From assembly GCF_022548875.1 (NCBI RefSeq), contig NZ_JAKZEW010000030.1, positions 9,968 through 56,474 of the forward strand: 46,507 nt of DNA, read 5' to 3'. Under the pieces are notes generated by a model, which saw only the letters and a program-made list of their open reading frames with translations, was not told the origin of the DNA and did no database searches. Both the position numbers and the translations under genes were made by a program. The stretch is from Glycomyces sp. L485. GTDB taxonomy: Bacteria > Actinomycetota > Actinomycetes > Mycobacteriales > Micromonosporaceae. Positions 1 to 9,658 of this stretch are shown one piece after another. Numbering within the stretch: the first letter of the stretch is position 1; every line of letters starts with the position of its first letter.

Positions 1-1556
<1,556 letters not shown>

Positions 1557-1735
1557 GGCGTTCTTCCTCAGCTGCGGGTACAGGCTCGCCTTACAGGTTG
1601 TCACACTGAGGCGGTAAACGTGAAGGCAGGTTACGCAGAGCATTGTGTTCAGTCACCGCAGGTAGCGACCATAAAACTGAAGAATGTCCGCAACCGGTGG
1701 CCTATGTGGGGCGTGTGGGCTCTGTTGGCAAGGCC

Positions 1736-1765
1736 GCGAGGGAGAGTCCAGTCATTGGACCTCGC
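1736..1765 (+). other. Stem-loop in leader of the LPKTG gene
   Basis: GCGAGG (1736-1741) and TCCA (1747-1750) pair with TGGA (1756-1759) and CCTCGC (1760-1765), leaving a 5-nt bulge and a 5-nt loop. It lies 43 nt before the start codon of the surface-protein gene. If transcription begins after the AT-rich stretch at 1671-1678, the transcript has a ~125-nt leader carrying this hairpin. No known riboswitch was recognised. Confidence 0.3.
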
Positions 1766-1808
1766 GCCATCGCCCGAGAACCGGCACGAAACCCGAAACA
1801 GGAGCTCT

Positions 1809-3011
1809 ATGTCCCCCCGCATCAGGTCCGGCCTCCGCATCGCGGGCGCCGGAGTCGCCGCAGCGGCCCTCACTCTCGCGGCGGCAGCCCCCGCCCTCGC
1901 CCAGGACACAGCTGTTGACGCACACTTCTCGCTGTCCGTCAACTCCGTCTGGGGCCACGAGCCGGCCGTCTATGAAGACGGTCAGTACGGCGTCTTCAGC
2001 CCGATCCTCGACGAGGAAACGGTAACCAAGGACACCGAGCCGTTCACCGTCACCACCGTGTTCGACTTCTCAGCCGCCGAAGGCCAGCTCGAAATCGAAC
2101 TCGTCGACGACGAGCGGTGCGAGACCGCGGACTCAGTTGTCACCTGCATCGACGAGAACATCGACCACGACGCCATGTGGAGACTCGACCTCGGCGATTA
2201 CTACTTCCGGGTCTCCGTCGGCGAGGACGGCGACCCCGGCGACGAGGTCCCCTACCGGGCCAGCGTCGCGATCGACGGCGAGATCGTCGACGAGGTCGAG
2301 GACTTCATCAAGATCAGCGACGAGTACGGCACCTGGGAATACGATCCCAGCATGGACCACTCGACCGATCACGAGCCGGGAGACTACGACCTGGCCGTCC
2401 CGGACTATGACATCCAGGGCGCATCGGGCGAGACCGTGACTGTCTCCCTCGACACCACCAACCTCGGCCCGCTCGACGCCCAGGCCCCGATACACGTCGG
2501 CGCCGGTGAAGGCTCCTACGGCGTCCGGGTGCAGCTGCCCACCGGCACCGAACCCGCCTGGGACGAGACCGACTCGTTCTCCGAGGACGGCGTCTACTGC
2601 TCGCTGGCCTCGTCGTTCCCTCTCATCGACCGGGACTTCCCCCGCGACACCGGCATCACCAACCGCCAGATCAACTGCTGGTTCGACTCCGTCGCCGTCG
2701 ACGAGCAAGTCAACCTGCAGTTCCCGGTCACGATCGTCGCCGCCGAGCCTGCCGCCGACGGCATCATCGCGCTGACCGAATCCATGGAGCTCGACGCCGA
2801 CTACAGCAACAACGTCGCGGTCCTCAGCCTCAACAGCGCACAGACCGACCCCGGCGACGACACTCCCACCGACCAAGCCGGCAGCGAGAAGCTGCCGAAG
2901 ACCGGCGGCAGCTCGATCGTCATGGTCTCGGCCGCCGCGGCCGCGATCGCGGCCGGCGCCGTGGTCTTCTTCGTGCTGCGCCGCCGCAAGCTCGCCCAGA
3001 ACTGGGAGTAA
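1809..3011 (+). CDS. Secreted LPKTG-anchored surface protein
   Basis: A 400-residue protein. A signal peptide of about 32 residues (basic start, Ala-rich core, ending APALAQ) is followed by an acidic, Asp/Glu-rich extracellular region with no domain I recognise. A cell-wall sorting signal follows: LPKTG at residues 362-366, a hydrophobic segment, then RRRKLAQNWE. It is therefore probably exported by Sec and covalently linked to peptidoglycan or pili by a sortase encoded elsewhere. ATG at 1809 is preceded by GGAG at 1801, and the next in-frame start upstream would destroy the signal peptide. A strong hairpin terminator follows directly. The middle contains repeated D/E-P-G stretches and a few Cys, consistent with a folded extracellular domain. 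Function beyond surface display is unknown. Confidence 0.85.
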   Translation: MSPRIRSGLRIAGAGVAAAALTLAAAAPALAQDTAVDAHFSLSVNSVWGHEPAVYEDGQYGVFSPILDEETVTKDTEPFTVTTVFDFSAAEGQLEIELVDDERCETADSVVTCIDENIDHDAMWRLDLGDYYFRVSVGEDGDPGDEVPYRASVAIDGEIVDEVEDFIKISDEYGTWEYDPSMDHSTDHEPGDYDLAVPDYDIQGASGETVTVSLDTTNLGPLDAQAPIHVGAGEGSYGVRVQLPTGTEPAWDETDSFSEDGVYCSLASSFPLIDRDFPRDTGITNRQINCWFDSVAVDEQVNLQFPVTIVAAEPAADGIIALTESMELDADYSNNVAVLSLNSAQTDPGDDTPTDQAGSEKLPKTGGSSIVMVSAAAAAIAAGAVVFFVLRRRKLAQNWE

Positions 3012-3052
3012 GCCCTTACGCCGCAAGGCAACAGATAAACACCAGTCACAGC

Positions 3053-3089
3053 GACGGCCGCCCCGGACTCCACCGCCGGGGCGGCCGTC
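3053..3089 (+). terminator. Hairpin terminator after LPKTG gene
   Basis: Perfect 14-bp stem (3053-3066 with 3076-3089, GACGGCCGCCCCGG and its complement) with a 9-nt loop, 42 nt after the stop codon. It lies just before the next promoter. Confidence 0.85.
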
Positions 3090-3133
3090 CCTCATTCACC
3101 CCGCCGGTACCGGACACGAAGGCGACGCCGTCA

Positions 3134-3139
3134 TAGACT
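3134..3139 (+). promoter_or_regulatory. -10 hexamer TAGACT for leaderless SpoIIE-type gene
   Basis: TAGACT lies 7 nt upstream of the GTG start at 3147 and there is no purine-rich ribosome site, so the mRNA probably begins at the start codon. Confidence 0.55.
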
Positions 3140-3146
3140 GGGCCCC

Positions 3147-5144
3147 GTGACGTACCCCGAGAGGGCCACCCGCAGGCTCCGACTGCCTGCCGACGACCGA
3201 TCCCCCGCCACCGCCCGCGCCGCCGTCAGAACGGTCCTGGCCGAGGCCGGGCTCGGCGAGCTGCTCGACGAGACCCTGCTGCTCACCACCGAGCTCGCCA
3301 CCAACGGCGTCGTCCACGCCGGAACCGACATCAACCTCACCGTCGCCGCCGACTCCATCGGCGTGCGCGTCACCGTCACCGACTACCGCTCCGGCGGGAT
3401 CGAACCGGCCGACATGAACGCCATGCCCGAGGTCACCGCCGAAGGCGGGCGCGGCCTGCTCCTGGTCGACCGCTTCGCCTCCTCGTGGGGCACCACCCAC
3501 GACGCCACCGGCAAGTCGATCTGGTTCCGCATCGACCGCGACCCCGCGGCGCCCCCGCCCGAGCGGCCCGCCCGCGGCATCGACGTCCCCGACGGCCCCG
3601 TCACCGACCTCGGCCAGCTCGCCGCGCTCCTGACAGTCTCCCCCGCGCTCCAGTCGCGCCTGCCGGTCGAGCAGCTCGTCGCCGAGCTCCTCGCCCGGCT
3701 CCACGACGCCACCGCCGCCGCCGGCGGCGCCCTCGAATACGACCCCGGAGACGGCTCCGGCGCCTCGATCCTCGCGAAGTTCGGCGACACCGCCGCGCCC
3801 GCGGTCACCGTCGAGATGCCGCTGACCGCTCCCGCCTGCGGGAAGCTTCAACTCGCCGGCGACGCCGGCCCGTCCTGGCGCCCCCTCGCCCAGCTCACCG
3901 CAGAACGCGTCGCGCTGGCCCTCCAGATCGACCGGATGCGCACCGACGAGCAGCGCCGCTCCGGCTGGCTCACGTACCTCGCCGAGGCCGGGGAGCTGCT
4001 GGCCCACTCCCTCGAAGAGCACCTCACCGTCGCCCTCATCCCCCAGCTCATCGTCCCTCAGCTCGGCCGTTGGGCCGCCGTCCATTTGCGCGGCGACGGC
4101 GGGACGCTGCGCCTGGCGGCGCTCAGCCACGCGGAGGAGCGCGAACTCGAGTTGTGGCGGTCGCACCTCGGCACCGCCTCGGCCGCCCTCGAGGCGTCCC
4201 TGGCCACCGACGGGTGGACCGGCATGGAGCTGCCGATGCCGCGAGGCATCGACGGCGTCGCACTCCCGCTGTCGGCGAGGGGCACGACCATCGGGGTCCT
4301 CTCGGTGGGCCGCCCGGCCCAACGCCGGCACTCGACCGAGGAGCGCGCCGTCGTCGCCGACCTCGCGAAGCGCTCGGCGCTCGCGCTCGACAACGCCCGC
4401 ATCCACGCCGAGCGGGCCGCGGTCGCGCACGAGCTCCAGTCCGCGCTCATGCCCGGGACGCTCCCGGAGGTCTCCGGGGTCTCCTTCGCCGCCGAGTACC
4501 TGCCGGCCGAGGCGTTCGGCACCGAGGTCGGCGGCGACTTCTACGACGCGACCGAGCTGCCCGACGAGCGGCTGTGGGTCGCGATCGGCGACGTGTGCGG
4601 CAAGGGCGCCCAGGCCGCGGCCGTCACCGGCGTCGTCCGCGACGTGCTGCGGGTCATGGCCCGCGACGGCCGTCCCATGCCGCGCGCCCTGGAGCTGCTG
4701 AACTCGACGCTGCTGGACCAGCCCGGCGACTACCGGTACGCCACGATCGCCTCGGCTCTGCTCGACCGCGACGGCGACGCGATCGCCGCGACCCTGTGTC
4801 TGTCCGGGCACGACCGCCCGCTGCTGCTGCGCGCCGACGGCGAGGTGGAGTGGGTCGGCCGGGAGGGCACCGCCGTCGGGCTGTTCCCGCACGTGAAGGT
4901 GAACCCGCGGCAGGTGCGCCTCGAAGTCGGCGATGCGCTGGTGTTCTTCACGGACGGGGTGACCGAGCGGCGGGACGTGTCGGTCATGTTCGGCCACGAC
5001 CGCGTCGTCAAGGCCGTCCGGGACGTGGCGGGGAAATCGGCCCGTTCGATCGCCACCGCGCTGCTGGAAGCGGTCCAGACGTTCTCACCGGACTCGCCGA
5101 GGGACGACATCGCGATCCTCGTCGTCCGCTGCGACGGAATGTGA
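3147..5144 (+). CDS. HATPase-GAF-SpoIIE (PP2C) phosphatase
   Basis: A 665-residue soluble protein with three modules. Residues ~1-140 are an RsbW-like HATPase with an N box (TTELATNGVVHAG, 48-59) and a G box (GRGLLLVDRF, 101-110). Residues ~255-425 are GAF-like. Residues ~440-665 are a SpoIIE PP2C phosphatase with the metal-binding motifs GGDFYDA, GDVCGKG, FTDGVTE and PRDDIAILVVRC. Both halves of a partner-switching module, kinase and phosphatase for an anti-sigma-factor antagonist, are thus on one chain, as is common in actinobacteria. The GAF domain presumably senses a ligand. Start is GTG at 3147, leaderless. It is convergent with the NlpC/P60 gene across a shared hairpin. The cognate STAS protein and sigma factor are not in the window. 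Confidence 0.92.
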   Translation: MTYPERATRRLRLPADDRSPATARAAVRTVLAEAGLGELLDETLLLTTELATNGVVHAGTDINLTVAADSIGVRVTVTDYRSGGIEPADMNAMPEVTAEGGRGLLLVDRFASSWGTTHDATGKSIWFRIDRDPAAPPPERPARGIDVPDGPVTDLGQLAALLTVSPALQSRLPVEQLVAELLARLHDATAAAGGALEYDPGDGSGASILAKFGDTAAPAVTVEMPLTAPACGKLQLAGDAGPSWRPLAQLTAERVALALQIDRMRTDEQRRSGWLTYLAEAGELLAHSLEEHLTVALIPQLIVPQLGRWAAVHLRGDGGTLRLAALSHAEERELELWRSHLGTASAALEASLATDGWTGMELPMPRGIDGVALPLSARGTTIGVLSVGRPAQRRHSTEERAVVADLAKRSALALDNARIHAERAAVAHELQSALMPGTLPEVSGVSFAAEYLPAEAFGTEVGGDFYDATELPDERLWVAIGDVCGKGAQAAAVTGVVRDVLRVMARDGRPMPRALELLNSTLLDQPGDYRYATIASALLDRDGDAIAATLCLSGHDRPLLLRADGEVEWVGREGTAVGLFPHVKVNPRQVRLEVGDALVFFTDGVTERRDVSVMFGHDRVVKAVRDVAGKSARSIATALLEAVQTFSPDSPRDDIAILVVRCDGM

Positions 5145-5145
5145 G

Positions 5146-5174
5146 AACGGGCCGCGCCGATGGCGCGGCCCGTT
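5146..5174. terminator. Bidirectional hairpin terminator
   Basis: Perfect 13-bp stem (5146-5158 with 5162-5174, AACGGGCCGCGCC and complement) with a 3-nt loop. It separates the convergent phosphatase and NlpC/P60 genes and starts 1 nt after the phosphatase stop codon. Confidence 0.85.
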
Positions 5175-5187
5175 CGGTCGATCCGGG

Positions 5188-6156
5188 TTAGTCGCCGAAG
5201 TCCGAGACGCGCGTCGCGCCGTAGTAGACGTTGCCGTGGTCGATCCTGACGACCTTGACGACGCTGCGGGAGTTCGGCGCGTGGACGATGTAGCCGTTGC
5301 CGATGGCCATGCCGACGTGGCTCAGGCTGTTGTAGAACACCAGGTCGCCGGGCCTGATCTCGTCGCGGGAGATCTTCGCGGTCATGTTGTACTGCGCGGC
5401 GGCGTTGTGCGGCAGGGAGATCCCGACCTGCGCGTAGGCGTCGAGCATGAGGCCGGAGCAGTCGTACTGGTTCGGCCCGGCCGCGCCCCACACGTACTGG
5501 TCGCCGATCTGGTCGAGCGCGTGCATCACGACGTCGGCCCGGTCGCCGTCCATGTACGGCAGCTGGTAGTTCTGGACCGCGTCACCCGAGACTGTTCGCC
5601 ACTCGGCTTCGAGGTCGTCCATTCGGGCCTCGATCTCGGTCTTCTTGTCCTCCAGCTCGGCCTTGTCGGTCTCCAGGTCCTCCTGGAGCTCGGTGAGCAG
5701 GTCGAGCTGCGTGGTGTACTCCTCGGTGGCCGTGTTCAGCTCGGCCATGAGGTCGAAGTCGTACATGTTCGCGGAGTTGAGCCGGTCGAGGCGTTCCACG
5801 AACGCCTGGGGGGAGCCCGATTCGAGGAGGAGCGCCGTGTCGCCGATACCTTGGTCCACATAGGTCTCGGTGATGAAGCCGGCGAGGCGCTCCTGCAGGT
5901 CGTCGAGATCGGCCGCGGACTCTTCGAGCCCGGCCTCGACCTCGTCGATCATCTCCTCGTTGTCGGCGATCTCGACCGCGAGGGCGTTGTACTCCTCGAT
6001 CGTGGTGTTGAGATCGTCGTCCACGCTCTGGATCTCGTCCTCGACCGCCTCGCGGTCGCGCTGGGCCCAGGCGGGGGTCGAGGCGACCGCCGATACGAGA
6101 AGGCCGCCGACCAGAGCGGCGGACGTCCATTTGCGTCGGAGGTGCGGATGCTTCAC
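5188..6156 (-). CDS. Secreted NlpC/P60 peptidoglycan endopeptidase with coiled coil
   Basis: A 322-residue RipA/CwlO-type protein. It has a signal peptide (about residues 1-31, ending TPAWAQ) and a long acidic coiled coil (~35-190, DDLQERL, ELQEDLETDKAELEDKKTEIEARMDD in pieces). The C-terminal NlpC/P60 domain (~205-322) has nucleophile Cys233 in YDCSG, His280 in SHVGMAIG and a third polar residue, His292. The family cleaves D-Glu to diamino-acid bonds in stem peptides during growth and septation, and the coiled coil usually restrains the enzyme until an FtsEX-type partner acts. Start is GTG at 6156 with GGAG ~10 nt upstream; a TAGGCT -10 lies at 6208-6213. Confidence 0.93.
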   Translation of the reverse strand: MKHPHLRRKWTSAALVGGLLVSAVASTPAWAQRDREAVEDEIQSVDDDLNTTIEEYNALAVEIADNEEMIDEVEAGLEESAADLDDLQERLAGFITETYVDQGIGDTALLLESGSPQAFVERLDRLNSANMYDFDLMAELNTATEEYTTQLDLLTELQEDLETDKAELEDKKTEIEARMDDLEAEWRTVSGDAVQNYQLPYMDGDRADVVMHALDQIGDQYVWGAAGPNQYDCSGLMLDAYAQVGISLPHNAAAQYNMTAKISRDEIRPGDLVFYNSLSHVGMAIGNGYIVHAPNSRSVVKVVRIDHGNVYYGATRVSDFGD

Positions 6157-6207
6157 GAGGAGGGCGCTCCTTCGGGGTGTCTGAAGTCTGGGGACGGACC
6201 GAAGATG

Positions 6208-6213
6208 AGCCTA
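6208..6213 (-). promoter_or_regulatory. -10 hexamer TAGGCT for NlpC/P60 gene
   Basis: On the minus strand TAGGCT would set transcription start near 6200, giving a ~45-nt leader with the GGAG ribosome site. The leader is too short for a c-di-AMP (ydaO) riboswitch. Confidence 0.4.
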
Positions 6214-6318
6214 GCGCGCGTGACGGGGCGTGGGAAGGGCCCGGGCATGACAAATTCGCAGCGTGACGCCCATTCCACGGATGGTGCGGCGCTCCGGTGA
6301 GTTGCCTGGGAGTTCCGG

Positions 6319-6324
6319 TACGAT
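6319..6324 (+). promoter_or_regulatory. -10 hexamer TACGAT for leaderless leader peptide/CDO transcript
   Basis: TACGAT is followed after 7 nt by the ATG at 6332. No Shine-Dalgarno sequence precedes that ATG, so it should be the first codon of the transcript. Confidence 0.6.
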
Positions 6325-6331
6325 GTGCGTC

Positions 6332-6379
6332 ATGGTCTTCACGATGTGTCGCTGTCGCCGGTGTCCCGGCACCCGCTGA
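6332..6379 (+). CDS. Leaderless Cys-rich leader peptide (15 aa) upstream of cysteine dioxygenase
   Basis: ATG at 6332 opens a 16-codon frame, MVFTMCRCRRCPGTR then TGA (6377-6379). Three of 15 residues are Cys, all TGT codons at 6347, 6353 and 6362, with Arg codons between. The start sits 7 nt after a TACGAT hexamer. The stop is 53 nt before the cysteine dioxygenase start. This matches in design the leaderless polycysteine short ORFs known in mycobacteria to act as cysteine-responsive attenuators of sulfur genes. Placement upstream of the enzyme that consumes cysteine makes a regulatory role likely. Whether low or high Cys-tRNA raises expression cannot be told from sequence. Confidence 0.65.
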   Translation: MVFTMCRCRRCPGTR

Positions 6380-6426
6380 GCCCCCGGCTCTCCGTTCGCG
6401 CACCCGTTCCGACACATCGAAAGCCG
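6378..6426 (+). promoter_or_regulatory. Candidate attenuator: competing pairings after leader peptide
   Basis: GAGCC (6378-6382, overlapping the leader stop codon) can pair with GGCTC (6386-6390). Alternatively CGGCT (6385-6389) can pair with AGCCG (6422-6426), next to the weak GAAAG ribosome site of the downstream gene. The two pairings exclude each other, so ribosome position on the leader could decide access to the ribosome site. Stems are short, so this is tentative. Confidence 0.3.
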
Positions 6427-6432
6427 ATCTCC

Positions 6433-6915
6433 ATGCCTGATCTGACGCTCACCGTCCTGGAGGCCGACCGCCTCCGCTCCCTCGCCTCGTTCTACGCCGG
6501 GCACCTCGCGCTGCGCCCCCGGTTCTCCAAGTCGAGCCGCTGGGCCCGACGCGTCCTGGCCGGCCCCGGCCACGAGGCGTGGCTGCTGGGCTGGCTGCCC
6601 GGGCAGGGAACCGAGCTGCACGACCACGGCGGCCTCGACCGCCCCGCCGCCGCAGCCGTCACCGTCGTCTCGGGCCGATTGGGCGAGTACACGGTGCGGC
6701 CTGGCGCCTTCCCTCGACTGGAGCGGGCCGAGCTGGCGCCGGGCGAGGTGTCGACGGTCGACGACCGGACCGTCCACGCCATGCGCAACGACTCCGACGC
6801 GCCCGCGGTGAGCCTGCACGTCTATTCGCCGGGCCTGGACGCGATGCGCACCTACCTGTTCGACGAGACCGGGCTGGCGCCGTCGGCCGTCAAGCGCGCC
6901 GGCGAGGACTGGTAG
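6433..6915 (+). CDS. Cysteine dioxygenase family protein (cupin)
   Basis: A 160-residue single-cupin protein resembling bacterial type I cysteine dioxygenases, which use Fe(II) and O2 to oxidise cysteine to cysteine sulfinate. Metal-binding histidines are visible in ELHDHGG and in the later TVHAMRN motif, as expected for the two cupin motifs. ATG at 6433 (MPDLTLTVLEADRL) is preferred over the in-frame ATG at 6325. The upstream start would add a low-complexity Arg/Pro/Ser tail across the leader-peptide region and lies before the predicted transcription start. The ribosome site is weak (GAAAG, 9 nt upstream). The 3' end overlaps the convergent nnr gene by 26 bp. The Cys-rich leader upstream independently supports a link to cysteine. 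Confidence 0.85.
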   Translation: MPDLTLTVLEADRLRSLASFYAGHLALRPRFSKSSRWARRVLAGPGHEAWLLGWLPGQGTELHDHGGLDRPAAAAVTVVSGRLGEYTVRPGAFPRLERAELAPGEVSTVDDRTVHAMRNDSDAPAVSLHVYSPGLDAMRTYLFDETGLAPSAVKRAGEDW

Positions 6916-8344
6916 CCGACAGGACCGCCCCGACCGCCTGGGGCAGGGCCGCGGCGACGTCCGAGGCGGTGACGGTTCGCCGTCCCCTCGATGCGATCCC
7001 GGCGGCCCGACCGTGCAGGAACGCCGCGGCGACGGCGGCGCTGACGGCGTCCATGCCGGAGGCCAGCAGCGAGGTCAGGAAGCCACCGAGGACGTCCCCG
7101 GAACCGGCGGTGGCCAGCGCGGGCCGCCCGGACGGGTTGGCCCAGACGGCGCCGTCGGGACCGGCGATGACGGTGTGGTGCCCCTTGAGCAGGACGGTGC
7201 AGTTGAGTCGCTTGGCGAGTGCGGCCGCCGCGGCGGCGCGGTCGTCGCCGGGCGGCGAACCGTAGAGGCGCTCGAATTCACGGTCGTGCGGAGTGAGGAC
7301 GACGGGGGCCTCGCGTCCGGACAGGACCGACGGGTGTTCGCCGATGAGCGTCAGGGCGTCCGCGTCCATGACGGCCGGGACCGAGCAGGCGAGGACGGCG
7401 CGCAGTTCGGCCAGGGCCCGTTCGTCGGTGCCGATGCCGGGGCCGACGAGCCAGGCCTCGACGCGCCCGGCCTCCTCGACGGTCTCGGTGGAGACGACTT
7501 CGGCGTACCTGCGGCGCACGTGGTCGGCGGCGGCGCCGGCGTAGCGGACGTAGCCGGCGGGGCCGGCGAGGGCGCCGGAGGCGGCGAGGACGGCGGCGCC
7601 GGGGTAGCGGTCGGATCCGGCGGCGACGCCGACGACGCCCCGGGTGTACTTGTCGTCCTCGGGCCCTGGGGTGTGCCACCAGGAGCGGATGTCGGTCTCG
7701 GCGGCGACGGTGACGACCGGGTGCGGGTCGAGATAGGGCGTGAGCCCGATGTCGACGAATTCGAGGCGGCCGGTGCGCAGGGCGGCCTCGCCGAGGACGT
7801 GGCAGGGTTTGCGGGCTCCGAAGGTGACGGTGACATCGGCGGTGACGGCCCCTGCCGGGACGGCGCCGGTGTCGACCTCGACGCCGGAGGGGACGTCGAC
7901 GGCGATGACGGTGCCGGCGCTGATGCGGCCGAGGAGGTCGGCGGCGCGGTCGGGCAGGCCGGGGCGGCCGCCGATGCCGAGGATGCCGTCGAGGAGGAGG
8001 TCGCAGTCTTCGGGCGGGTCTTCGGTGAGGCGCCCGCCGGCGCGGTTGAGCGCGGCGGCGGCGAAGGGGTGGACGCGCGTGCCCATGACGGGGACGGCGA
8101 AGACGCGGGCGCCGCGCTCGGCGAGGCGGGCGGCGGCGAACAGGGCGTCACCGCCGTTGTCGCCGGGCCCGGCGAGGACGGTCACGGTGGAGCCGTAGAC
8201 GTTCCCGGGGTCCTGCTTGAGGATCCGGGCGGCCGCTGAGGCGAGCCCCGCGGCGGCGCGCTGCATGAGCGTGCCCGGTGGGAGCTTCGGCATGAGTTCG
8301 GCTTCCGCGCGGCGAACCGCCGCCGATGACCAAGCTGCGTCCAT
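6890..8344 (-). CDS. nnr: Bifunctional NAD(P)H-hydrate epimerase / ADP-dependent dehydratase
   Basis: A 484-residue two-domain repair enzyme. The N-terminal YjeF_N epimerase (~1-210) has the glycine-rich LAGPGDNGGDALFAAR loop and converts R- to S-NAD(P)HX. The C-terminal ribokinase-like dehydratase (~230-475) has TAGSGDVLGGFL near residue 430 and restores NAD(P)H using ADP. ATG at 8344 has GAGGGG 8 nt upstream. It lies 13 bp after acpS on the same strand, so the two are probably co-transcribed; acpS-nnr pairing is common in actinobacteria. The 3' end overlaps the cysteine dioxygenase gene tail to tail. Confidence 0.95.
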   Translation of the reverse strand: MDAAWSSAAVRRAEAELMPKLPPGTLMQRAAAGLASAAARILKQDPGNVYGSTVTVLAGPGDNGGDALFAAARLAERGARVFAVPVMGTRVHPFAAAALNRAGGRLTEDPPEDCDLLLDGILGIGGRPGLPDRAADLLGRISAGTVIAVDVPSGVEVDTGAVPAGAVTADVTVTFGARKPCHVLGEAALRTGRLEFVDIGLTPYLDPHPVVTVAAETDIRSWWHTPGPEDDKYTRGVVGVAAGSDRYPGAAVLAASGALAGPAGYVRYAGAAADHVRRRYAEVVSTETVEEAGRVEAWLVGPGIGTDERALAELRAVLACSVPAVMDADALTLIGEHPSVLSGREAPVVLTPHDREFERLYGSPPGDDRAAAAAALAKRLNCTVLLKGHHTVIAGPDGAVWANPSGRPALATAGSGDVLGGFLTSLLASGMDAVSAAVAAAFLHGRAAGIASRGRRTVTASDVAAALPQAVGAVLSATSPRRRA

Positions 8345-8357
8345 GGGACTGCCCCTC

Positions 8358-8729
8358 TCACACCGTTTCGGCGATCACCACCGCTGTCGCGATACCGCCA
8401 TCATGCGACAGCGACACATGCCAGCGCGAGACGCCACGCTGAGCGGCGGCTTCCGCCACCGATCCGGTGACGGAGAGCGAGGGGCTGCCGTCGGGGGCGG
8501 AGAGGATTTCGCAGTCGGCCCAATGCATTCCGTTTGGGGCGCCGAGGGCTTTGGCGACCGCTTCCTTGGCGGCGAAGCGGGCGGCGAGGGATTCGGTGCG
8601 GCGCGGGATCCCGTCGGGGGTCGAGCGTTCGGCGTCGGTGAAGAGCTTGTCGGCCACGGTCGGGGTGCGCTCCAGCACCCGCTCGAAGCGCTCCACTGCC
8701 ACTACGTCTATGCCCACCGCGACGATCAC
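8358..8729 (-). CDS. acpS: Holo-[acyl-carrier-protein] synthase
   Basis: A ~123-residue AcpS-type phosphopantetheinyl transferase that transfers 4'-phosphopantetheine from CoA to acyl carrier protein. The family motifs [10 protein letters not shown] (Mg-binding Asp) near the N-terminus and [13 protein letters not shown] in the middle are present, as is [10 protein letters not shown] near the end. I place the start at GTG 8729 ([10 protein letters not shown]), because AcpS proteins begin just before GIDVV and a CACTCT hexamer lies 6 nt upstream. A TTG one codon earlier (8732) is an alternative. It heads the acpS-nnr pair. Confidence 0.93.
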   Translation of the reverse strand: MIVAVGIDVVAVERFERVLERTPTVADKLFTDAERSTPDGIPRRTESLAARFAAKEAVAKALGAPNGMHWADCEILSAPDGSPSLSVTGSVAEAAAQRGVSRWHVSLSHDGGIATAVVIAETV

Positions 8730-8909
8730 CAATCAAGAGTGCCACGGGATCAGGCGGGATGCCCCTTTTCGCGGCAGTTCATCCTCGCGGGTGAGGCCGT
8801 CGGCGCCGCAGGGATGTCACGGATCGGAGTGCGCGCCCGGCCGAGACGCTGCCGCGGGGCCTCGCTCACGGGCGCCGGTGATTCGCCGCTGGGGAGAGCC
8901 ATGGGCGCA

Positions 8910-9557
8910 CTATGACGCGGCGCGTCCCAGAGCCTCTGACAGCGCGCGGGTGAATTCGCGGGCGCTGTCGGTGTAGAAGAGGATCATCGAGCCGTCCTTC
9001 TTGTGGAGGATCGCCGATTCCAGGCCCTTTCGGGGATGGTGGAACATCTTCTGGTAGTGGAGGCGATTCGATTCGGCTCCGAGCTCCTTCGCCTGCTCCC
9101 GCAGGTCGGCAAGCTGCTCGACCTGGTCGGGACGGAGTCGCTCCATTTCCCTGCGAATCCGGTTGGAGACGTTGGACAACTCAAGGTCGCGTACGGCCAA
9201 GGACTTCTCGCTCTCATCGGGCCAGTGTGCCGCGCGCCGCTCCGCCTCGGTCCAGTCGGCCTCGACCCGGGCCTGGGCCACCGAGGCGGGGTCCAGTTCG
9301 GACAGCGGTGTCCTGATGCGGTAGTACATGACCTCGGTGTCGGTGATGCGGATGCGATACCGGAAGCCGACCAGGAACCGGGCCGGAACCAGGATGACCA
9401 GCAGGATCGCACCGTGGAGGTAGGCCAGTGACAGCCACTCCTCGCCGGTGGAGGGCGTCCGGCCCTGTGCCAGTCGGACCAGGGCCAGGATGCAGAGGTA
9501 GACGATGGCGAAGGCTAGGACGAGCTTCGGCGGGGTCTTCTCCTTGTATCGATACAT
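8910..9557 (-). CDS. Two-TM membrane protein with charged cytoplasmic domain, unknown function
   Basis: A 215-residue protein not recognised as a named family. Two hydrophobic segments (~11-31 and ~47-66) form a hairpin. A short PH-like stretch (RYRIRITDTEVMYYRIRTPLS in two pieces) follows, then a highly charged helical region (~95-175) with coiled-coil character. The C-terminal segment, with GSMILFYTDSAREFTRALSEAL, resembles the end of bPH-type domains. ATG at 9557 is 7 nt downstream of TAACCT (9565-9570), so it is probably leaderless. About 180 bp to the acpS start hold no gene I can support. Confidence 0.75.
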   Translation of the reverse strand: MYRYKEKTPPKLVLAFAIVYLCILALVRLAQGRTPSTGEEWLSLAYLHGAILLVILVPARFLVGFRYRIRITDTEVMYYRIRTPLSELDPASVAQARVEADWTEAERRAAHWPDESEKSLAVRDLELSNVSNRIRREMERLRPDQVEQLADLREQAKELGAESNRLHYQKMFHHPRKGLESAILHKKDGSMILFYTDSAREFTRALSEALGRAAS

Positions 9558-9658
9558 TCACTCGAGGTTAATGCATCATTGCGAACTTCTCCTCTGCCAG
9601 CGCGCCAACGCTTTTCGACCGGCACCCGGACCGACCGGCTGCACCGTCTTCACACCGA

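Noticed and set aside
6157-6331. c-di-AMP (ydaO) riboswitch upstream of the NlpC/P60 gene
   Set aside because: Such switches are common before actinobacterial hydrolases, but the TAGGCT promoter leaves only ~45 nt of leader and the conserved core is absent.
6325-6915. Longer cysteine dioxygenase starting at 6325
   Set aside because: That ATG lies before the predicted transcription start, and the extra residues are low-complexity and overlap the leader peptide.
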